From: BOKV01 sp041739225
Lineage (GTDB): Bacteria; Pseudomonadota; Alphaproteobacteria; Rhizobiales; Rhizobiaceae
DNA length: 61,053 nt
Direction of reading: 5' to 3'
Assembly: GCA_041739225.1 (NCBI GenBank)
Contig: JBGSOG010000105.1
Coordinates: 1-61,053, forward strand
Shown: one piece after another, positions 55,961 through 61,053 of the stretch
Layout: every line of letters starts with the position of its first letter
Position numbering within the stretch: position 1 is the first letter of the stretch
Notes under the pieces: generated by a model
Databases searched by the model: none
What the model saw: only the letters and a program-made list of their open reading frames with translations
Told to the model about the DNA's origin: nothing
Position numbers and translations under genes: made by a program

Positions 55961-56815
55961 TCATTGTTGATCAGCGACAGTGTTGCGCAAAATGCCGATG
56001 CCCGAAATCTCGACTTCACAAACATCGCCCGGCTTCAACCAAACCTGTGGCTTTCTTGCGCCTCCTACACCAGAGGGCGTACCGGTTGCGATGATGTCGC
56101 CCGGTTCGAGGGTCATCGCCTTTGAGAGGTGTGAAATCAGAAATGCCACGCTGAAGATCAGATCATCTGTCGATGTGTCTTGCATGAGCTCACCGTTCAG
56201 GCGTGTCCGCAGTCGCAACCCGCTTGCTCCAACTGGCAGTTCGTCAGGCGTGACCATGACAGGACCAAGCGCACCCGTGCCGTCAAAGTTTTTGCCTAGC
56301 GTCCACTGGGGGGTGTTCAACTGCCAGTCGCGAACCGAACCGTCGTTGAAGATCGTATAGCCAGCCACGTGGTCAAGCGCATTGGCCGTATCAATGTCAC
56401 GTCCGCGTTTTCCGATAACGACCGCCAGTTCACCCTCGTAATCGAGCATGTGTGACACCTTTGGCCGGATGATTGGGGCCCCGTGTGGAATAAGGCCGCT
56501 GGCGAAGCGGCCGAAAACAGTGGGCAACTTCGGAATCTCGTGACCGGACTCGCGGGCATGAGCGGCGTAGTTCAACCCTGCGCAGAGCACCTTGCCCGGT
56601 TGGCAAATCGGCAGATCAATTGTCACGGAGTCAAGATTCACGGGAGAGCCGTTTACCAAAGCGTCAATGGCTACCGAGGACATTCCTGATGCAAGGATGG
56701 CTCTCAGATCGCCCGGCCATGTCGGGTCACTCTCTTTCAGGCCGCGCCATGAATTGCTTCCTTCGTTGACTGCAAGACCGCGCTGGGCGCCATCACGAAA
56801 AGAAATAAACTGCAT
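55961..56815 (-). CDS. Fumarylacetoacetate hydrolase-family protein
   Basis: The 284-residue protein has the FAH-family core CAGLNYAAHARESGHE, DYEGELAVVIGKRGR (metal ligands Glu and Asp), and DIIATGTPSGVGGAR. In aromatic pathways these proteins hydrolyse or isomerise ring-cleavage products. ATG 56815 follows GGAGGA. It is the promoter-proximal gene of the three-gene catabolic cluster. Confidence 0.9.
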   Translation of the reverse strand: MQFISFRDGAQRGLAVNEGSNSWRGLKESDPTWPGDLRAILASGMSSVAIDALVNGSPVNLDSVTIDLPICQPGKVLCAGLNYAAHARESGHEIPKLPTVFGRFASGLIPHGAPIIRPKVSHMLDYEGELAVVIGKRGRDIDTANALDHVAGYTIFNDGSVRDWQLNTPQWTLGKNFDGTGALGPVMVTPDELPVGASGLRLRTRLNGELMQDTSTDDLIFSVAFLISHLSKAMTLEPGDIIATGTPSGVGGARKPQVWLKPGDVCEVEISGIGILRNTVADQQ

Positions 56816-56911
56816 TCGTTCCTCCAAAATCTCATGCAACAATAAACCTAAAAATTAATATTACAATAAAATATTTATTTTTTTATCATCGCCAATGCGA
56901 TATCAAGTGCC
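56816..56911. promoter_or_regulatory. AT-rich divergent promoter region of the GntR-controlled cluster
   Basis: The 96 bases between the FAH-family and GntR genes are markedly AT-rich and hold ATAAA ATA TTTAT (56866-56878), an inverted repeat that may be part of the operator and -10 elements for both directions. Confidence 0.5.
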
Positions 56912-57601
56912 ATGAACATTGAACACCCAAAAACAAGCCTTACCCCATGGGTCACGGATGCCCTGCGCGAGGCGATCGTGATGGCGCAATATGCGCCGCT
57001 CGAAAAACTCAAGATAGCTGATCTCGCAATGCGATTTGGCGCATCATCGGGAATTGTCAGGGAAGCATTGTCGAGACTGAGCGCCGAAGGACTGGTACAG
57101 GCGTTGCCTCAACGTGGCTTCATAGTCTCGCCGATTTCGCGCGCCGACCTTTCTGAACTGACGGATGTTCGGGTTTCGGTCGAGCGTCAATGTTTGGCAG
57201 CCTCTATAGAGCACGGCGATCTGGTATGGGAAGCTGGGCTCCTGTCTGCCCATCACACGCTGCAGGGGATTACGCGCCAAGTGCTCACTGCCCGCGACGC
57301 CGATGCCGTCGCTTCATGGCGGCAGGCTCATTCTGACTTCCATGATGCCCTCGCCAATGCGTGCGGCAACCGCTGGTGGCTGCAAATCCGACGACAATTG
57401 TTTGTCCAGTCTGAACGCTACCGCCAACTTTCCGGACTTGCACAGGAAGCCGGTCGTGACATTGCCGCAGAGCATGAAGCGATCATGAAAGCAGCCTTGG
57501 CAAGGGATGCCGCTGTCGCTTGTGACCAAATTGAAGCCCACATGCGGCGAACCACCAATCTGCTTCTTGATTCTCCGAAGTTTTTGGGAATTGGCGTTTA
57601 G
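56912..57601 (+). CDS. GntR-family regulator with FCD domain
   Basis: The 229-residue protein has an N-terminal winged helix (LKIADLAMRFGASSGIVREALSRLSAEGLVQALPQRGFIVSP) and a C-terminal FCD ligand domain (LTDVRVSVERQCLAASIEHG ... HSDFHDALANACGNRWW). It is divergent from the FAH/VOC/FAD genes, 96 bases away, and probably represses them until a ring-cleavage metabolite binds. Confidence 0.92.
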   Translation: MNIEHPKTSLTPWVTDALREAIVMAQYAPLEKLKIADLAMRFGASSGIVREALSRLSAEGLVQALPQRGFIVSPISRADLSELTDVRVSVERQCLAASIEHGDLVWEAGLLSAHHTLQGITRQVLTARDADAVASWRQAHSDFHDALANACGNRWWLQIRRQLFVQSERYRQLSGLAQEAGRDIAAEHEAIMKAALARDAAVACDQIEAHMRRTTNLLLDSPKFLGIGV

Positions 57602-57719
57602 CAATTTGATGCACACTTTGTTGGTCCGGAGATTGCAACAGACCAAGTACGTTCCAACCCCATCCCTTGACCCCGGCCTCCCCTTTGCGCAAAGAGTTCT
57701 GCGAACAGGAACCACACCC

Positions 57720-58502
57720 ATGCACCACCGCCTTTCGGGCCGCACTGCCCTCATCACCGGAGCCGCGCAAGGCATCGGCTATGCCATTGCCGAACGCTTT
57801 GTTGCCGAGGGCGCCACGGTGGCCATTGCTGATTTCGACCTTGAAAAGGGCGCACAAAGCGCCGCGAGTATTGGCGCGCATTTCATTGCGGCGGACCTTA
57901 GCGATGCGGCTTCCACGCGCCATTGCGTCGAACAGGCCATCGAGCTGATAGGCCACCTCGACATTCTCGTCAACAATGCCGGGATTGCCGTGGGCGGTGA
58001 GTTTCTCGATCTGCCGCTGGAAACTTTCGACCGGGTGCTGGCGGTCAATTTGCGCGGCGCTTTTGTCGCCGGGCAGACGGCAGCACGGCACATGGTCGAG
58101 CGGGTCAAGGCGGGCCACAAACCGGGCGCCATTGTCAACATGTCATCGGTCAATGCGGTTTTTGCCCTGCCAACCCAATTGCCCTATTCGGTGTCCAAGG
58201 GCGGCATGAGCTCGCTCACCAAGGCGATGGCTTTGTCGCTCGCCGAACATGGCATCCGCGTCAATGCCATCGGCCCCGGCTCGATCATGACCGGCATGCT
58301 GGCCTCGGTGAATTCAGACCCTGCGGCGCGTGACCGGCTGCTTTCGCGCACGCCGATGGGCCGCATCGGCGAGCCTTCCGAAATTGCTTCGGTTGCCGTG
58401 TTCCTGGCCAGCGACGATGCCAGCTACGTTACCGGACAGACCGTTTATGCTGACGGCGGCAGGCTGCCGCTCAACTACACGGTTCCGGTGAAGGCGCAAT
58501 GA
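57720..58502 (+). CDS. Short-chain dehydrogenase/reductase
   Basis: The 260-residue oxidoreductase has ITGAAQGIGYAIAERF, NNAGIA, SSVN and the catalytic YSVSKGG (YxxxK), plus the C-terminal TGQTVYADGG. NAD(P) substrate unknown. ATG 57720 has AGGA upstream. Its stop overlaps the next gene start by four bases (ATGA), so they form an operon. Confidence 0.92.
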   Translation: MHHRLSGRTALITGAAQGIGYAIAERFVAEGATVAIADFDLEKGAQSAASIGAHFIAADLSDAASTRHCVEQAIELIGHLDILVNNAGIAVGGEFLDLPLETFDRVLAVNLRGAFVAGQTAARHMVERVKAGHKPGAIVNMSSVNAVFALPTQLPYSVSKGGMSSLTKAMALSLAEHGIRVNAIGPGSIMTGMLASVNSDPAARDRLLSRTPMGRIGEPSEIASVAVFLASDDASYVTGQTVYADGGRLPLNYTVPVKAQ

Positions 58503-58804
58503 CCCGGCGCCGGGTTGGCACATTCATCGCCGCTGCCTATCTTTTGGTCGCTGTTGTCATCGGGGTGAATTTCCTGATGACCCCGCCTGACTCGTTCACC
58601 AACATTTTCATCCTGATCTGGACCTACCCGGTATCGCTGGCATTGCTTTGGCTGCTGCACAAAGGCCTCGGCATCGCCGTTTCGTTTCCGTTTCTCCCGG
58701 TAACTTCCTTGGGATATCACGGCGCCAACATGCTTTATTTTGTTCTGGCCACATTGCTGATTGCATTCGCCTTGCGCCGGATCATCGGCGGCAAAGCCTC
58801 CTGA
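58499..58804 (+). CDS. Small three-helix membrane protein, unknown
   Basis: A 101-residue hydrophobic protein with about three transmembrane helices (residues about 7-27, 35-55, 75-95) overlaps the SDR gene by ATGA. No family is recognised. A strong hairpin overlaps its stop codon. Confidence 0.75.
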   Translation: MTRRRVGTFIAAAYLLVAVVIGVNFLMTPPDSFTNIFILIWTYPVSLALLWLLHKGLGIAVSFPFLPVTSLGYHGANMLYFVLATLLIAFALRRIIGGKAS

Positions 58805-58822
58805 CAGGATGCTGTCAGGAGG
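58797..58822 (+). other. Perfect 11-bp hairpin at operon boundary
   Basis: CCTCCTGACAG (58797-58807), loop GATG, CTGTCAGGAGG (58812-58822), overlapping the stop of the preceding gene. No T run; it may be a Rho-independent terminator variant, transcript protector or attenuator before the VOC gene. Confidence 0.6.
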
Positions 58823-58867
58823 GGTGTGCGAAGGGTGCTCCTGTCGAAGCAAACAGGAGAGACTTCC

Positions 58868-59245
58868 ATGTCAAACATCCCGACCAATGCAGTAGTATGG
58901 TTTGAAATGCCGGTCAGCAATCTTGCCAGGGCCAAGGCCTTTTATGGCAGCGCAACCGGATATGAATTGAAGGATGAGCAAATGGGTCCGAACATGACTT
59001 CCCTCTTCGCCCATGAAGACGGAAAGGGTGTGGGTGGTCATTTGTACGAGGGGAAACCTGCCGCCAAGGGTACCGGCGGTACCCCAAGCCTTGCCATCGC
59101 CGACAGGCTGGAACAAGCGCTGGAACGGGTGACGACGGCAAGCGGCGAAGTCGTCTCGCCGATCATCGAAATCCCGGCCGGCCGGTTCGCCTATTGCCTC
59201 GATCCAGACGGCAATTCGTTCAGCCTGTTCGAATACGCGAAGTAA
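58868..59245 (+). CDS. VOC-family (glyoxalase-like) protein
   Basis: The 125-residue product (VVWFEMPVSNLARAKAFYGSATGYELKD ... DPDGNSFSLFEYAK) is a single VOC unit, starting at ATG 58868 behind GGAGAG. Function unspecific. The WYL regulator starts six bases after its stop. Confidence 0.88.
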   Translation: MSNIPTNAVVWFEMPVSNLARAKAFYGSATGYELKDEQMGPNMTSLFAHEDGKGVGGHLYEGKPAAKGTGGTPSLAIADRLEQALERVTTASGEVVSPIIEIPAGRFAYCLDPDGNSFSLFEYAK

Positions 59246-59250
59246 CCCGG

Positions 59251-59958
59251 ATGCGCCGCGCCGACCGACTGTTCCAGATTGTCCAGTATCTGCGCGGCGG
59301 TCGGCTGCTGACGGCCAAAACCCTGGCGGAGCGGCTTGAAGTTTCCGAGCGCACGATCTACCGCGACATCGCGGACCTTCAGTCGTCTGGCGTGCCCATC
59401 GACGGCGAGGCAGGCGTTGGCTACCTGATGCGCGAAGGTTATGATTTGCCGCCTTTGATGTTCAATCGCGAGGAAATCGTCGCATTGGTGGTGGGCGCAC
59501 GAATTTTGCGCGCATGGGGTGGTGCGCGCATGGCTTTGGCTGCTGGAGAAGCACTTGCCAAAATCGAGGCCGTGTTGCCGGATTCAGCAAAACAGACTGC
59601 CGGGACGGTTCGCGTCCACGCCTTCGACCGGACGATGACGCCCAGGCAGCGCGATGATCTGGACGCGGTTGAGGCAGCCATCAGCCGCCGAAGCGTGCTT
59701 CAACTGGACTACAGTGACGAAAGCGGCAGCCAAACAACCAGAACGGTCGAACCGCTTGGCCTTTATTTCTGGGGCCGCGTCTGGACCTTGATTGCCTGGT
59801 GTCGGCTGCGCGACGGGTTTCGGGTATTCCGCATCGACCGCATTCGAAGCATGCAGGAAACCGGCGAAAAACATGCGGCCCAAAAGGGCCGCACTTTGCA
59901 GGACTATCTCGCCGGATTGGCGGCAGAGGAAGGCGTGGACTGCCTTCCCTTTGCCTGA
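59251..59958 (+). CDS. YafY-type HTH/WYL-domain regulator
   Basis: The 235-residue protein has an N-terminal winged helix (LLTAKTLAERLEVSERTIYRDIADLQSSGVPIDGEAGVGYLM) and a C-terminal WYL domain (LQLDYSDE ... LYFWGRVWTLIAWCRLRDGFRVFRIDRI). ATG 59251 is five bases after the VOC gene stop, implying coexpression and possibly autoregulation. WYL regulators can sense DNA damage or metabolites. Confidence 0.9.
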   Translation: MRRADRLFQIVQYLRGGRLLTAKTLAERLEVSERTIYRDIADLQSSGVPIDGEAGVGYLMREGYDLPPLMFNREEIVALVVGARILRAWGGARMALAAGEALAKIEAVLPDSAKQTAGTVRVHAFDRTMTPRQRDDLDAVEAAISRRSVLQLDYSDESGSQTTRTVEPLGLYFWGRVWTLIAWCRLRDGFRVFRIDRIRSMQETGEKHAAQKGRTLQDYLAGLAAEEGVDCLPFA

Positions 59959-59960
59959 GA

Positions 59961-60638
59961 CTATTCCTTGAGGCTGGAGAAGTTCGAAAACACCTTTTTG
60001 GCGTCGACTGTTTCGTTGCGCATGTCGCGATCGTCATCGAGTTCTTTCTCGACAATCTGTGTATCACGCGCCGGCAGCAGGGTTGGCCCGCCGACCACGA
60101 CTTCATCGCGCATCTTGCCGCGGTTCGCCTTGCTGACTTCCATGTCGAGGGCAATCTGGGTGCAAAGACCAAGCGTCACCGGATCCATTGGTGCGAGGTT
60201 CTGTGCGTTCCAGTGATTGCCGTCACGGATCGATTCAATCGTTGTCTTGGTCGTGCCAACCAGGCGGATGATTTGTGCATCCTTGAGCTCGGGATGATTC
60301 TTGATCAGCCAACGAATGGCATTGGGCCGGTCATGGCGCTTGGAAACCGGCGTGTACCGCGGTCCCTTGCGCTTTACCGATGCCACTTTCACCCTGGACT
60401 GTTGCAGCTTGAGCCGATGGTTCGGATCCTTCTGTGCCCTTTCCAGTTCGTCACGAGACAATTGCCCGGTGGAGATCGGGTCCATTCCCTTGATCCCCTG
60501 CGCGGCCTCGCCATCGGCAATTGCTTTTACTTCCAGCGGATGCAGCCGACAAAAAGTGGCTATCTGGTCAAAGCTCAAGGAAGTGTTGTCCACCAGCCAA
60601 ACTGCGGTGGCTTTCGGCATCAAAGGAACGTCGGACAT
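59961..60638 (-). CDS. trcR: Cell-cycle transcriptional regulator TrcR (DUF1013)
   Basis: The 225-residue protein is DUF1013, conserved in alphaproteobacteria and named TrcR for its role in cell-cycle transcription. Diagnostic blocks are PKATAVWLVDNTSLSFDQIATFCRLHPLEVKAIADGE and AIRWLIKNHPELKDAQIIRLVGTTKTTIESIRDG. ATG 60638 (AAGGATT upstream) is preferred over a further ATG. It converges with the WYL gene, two bases apart. Confidence 0.9.
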   Translation of the reverse strand: MSDVPLMPKATAVWLVDNTSLSFDQIATFCRLHPLEVKAIADGEAAQGIKGMDPISTGQLSRDELERAQKDPNHRLKLQQSRVKVASVKRKGPRYTPVSKRHDRPNAIRWLIKNHPELKDAQIIRLVGTTKTTIESIRDGNHWNAQNLAPMDPVTLGLCTQIALDMEVSKANRGKMRDEVVVGGPTLLPARDTQIVEKELDDDRDMRNETVDAKKVFSNFSSLKE

Positions 60639-60782
60639 TTTCTCAAATCCTTTTCTTCGCCCACCCGGTTTCCCGGAAGGGCCCCTTCGGCTTCGCCGGC
60701 AGGGGTATTTCAACAATTTCAGGAGATGGAATCGATATAGCTGTTTGCGAGACCCGGTGCAAGGAAGTTGAATTGGACCACG

Positions 60783-61053
60783 TCAAATTGACAAGATAAT
60801 CTTCCCCACATGTTCACCTGCCTCCATTCGCGCATGGGCCAAGGCGGCATCAGAGAGCGGATAAATGCTGTCCATCACGGGCAAGGCAACGCCTTTTTCA
60901 ATCAGCGGCCAGACCGACGCTTCCAGCTCGCGTGCAATTTGCGCCTTGAAGCCGATGTCGCGCGCGCGCAACGTGGAGCCGGTGTGGGTCAGGCGCTTCA
61001 TCATCAGCTTGGCGAAATTGGCCTCCATTTTCGACCCTTGCAAAAACGCGATC
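60783..61053 (-). CDS. NAD(P)H quinone oxidoreductase, PIG3-type, C-terminal part (runs off window)
   Basis: Only the last 90 codons are inside the window. IAFLQGSKMEANFAKLMMKRLTHTGSTLRAR and the C-terminal LSDAALAHARMEAGEHVGKIILSI match the PIG3-like quinone oxidoreductase family (medium-chain dehydrogenase superfamily, zinc-free). The 5' portion and NADPH site lie beyond position 61053. Confidence 0.85.
   Translation of the reverse strand, partial: IAFLQGSKMEANFAKLMMKRLTHTGSTLRARDIGFKAQIARELEASVWPLIEKGVALPVMDSIYPLSDAALAHARMEAGEHVGKIILSI

Overview
This window looks like a chromosomal core segment of an alphaproteobacterium in the order Hyphomicrobiales (Rhizobiales). The clues are the alphaproteobacterial-type RpoH, the serC-serA pair with a structured leader, the tkt-gap-(small membrane protein)-pgk-fba cluster, the ybgC-tolQRAB-pal-cpoB block, the 6S RNA between zapA and the 5-formyltetrahydrofolate cyclo-ligase gene, and order-typical families of unknown function (DUF6476, DUF4164, DUF1013/TrcR). 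Genus cannot be fixed from sequence reading alone. No rRNA, tRNA, CRISPR array, insertion sequence or prophage was recognised.

Layout. 0.2-5.9 kb: a membrane-anchored coiled-coil protein, a di-haem MauG-like peroxidase, a secreted helical unknown, a DUF6476 protein, RluD and heat-shock sigma factor RpoH. 6-11.4 kb: a large MscS channel, a Pro/Ala-rich membrane protein and purA. 11.5-13.1 kb: a small AT-rich unknown gene, a DMT transporter and an orphan DUF1902 (HicB-like) protein. 13.2-18 kb: serC-serA behind a double-hairpin leader, then two outer-membrane beta-barrel proteins, one with a perfect CtrA box upstream. 18.2-31.9 kb (all minus strand): L,D-transpeptidase, SH3 protein, ybgC, tolQRAB, pal, cpoB, tilS, ftsH, glmM, an envelope and division block; ftsH carries a near-perfect RpoH-type promoter.

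32-36.8 kb: a yebC-ruvCAB region interrupted twice, by a DUF3445 (haem-dependent N-demethylase-like) gene fused to ruvC by a TGATG overlap, and by an AbrB/PIN toxin-antitoxin pair between ruvA and ruvB whose toxin stop overlaps the ruvB start (ATGA). 36.9-41.2 kb: nucleoside hydrolase, an SDR, a Phd/VapC pair whose toxin is broken by an in-frame stop, and a Tat-exported nitroreductase with a MarR regulator and a large palindrome. 41.2-43.6 kb: YmdB-like phosphoesterase, folate cyclo-ligase, 6S RNA, ZapA, DUF4164. 43.9-49.6 kb: the central carbon cluster tkt-gap-pgk-fba with two notable dyads. 49.6-53.4 kb: periplasmic copper chaperone, Cys-rich small protein, SGNH hydrolase, PrpE.

53.4-57.6 kb: an accessory catabolic cluster (FAD hydroxylase, extradiol dioxygenase-like VOC protein, FAH-family enzyme) divergent from a GntR/FCD regulator; this is the best candidate for a poorly characterised aromatic ring-cleavage route. 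57.7-61 kb: SDR, small membrane protein, VOC protein, WYL regulator, TrcR (DUF1013) and the 3' part of a quinone oxidoreductase gene running off the end. I see no clearly new multi-gene defence or mobile system. The most interesting novelties are the toxin-antitoxin pair and N-demethylase-like gene wired into the ruv operon, the ring-cleavage cluster, and several strong unassigned operators.
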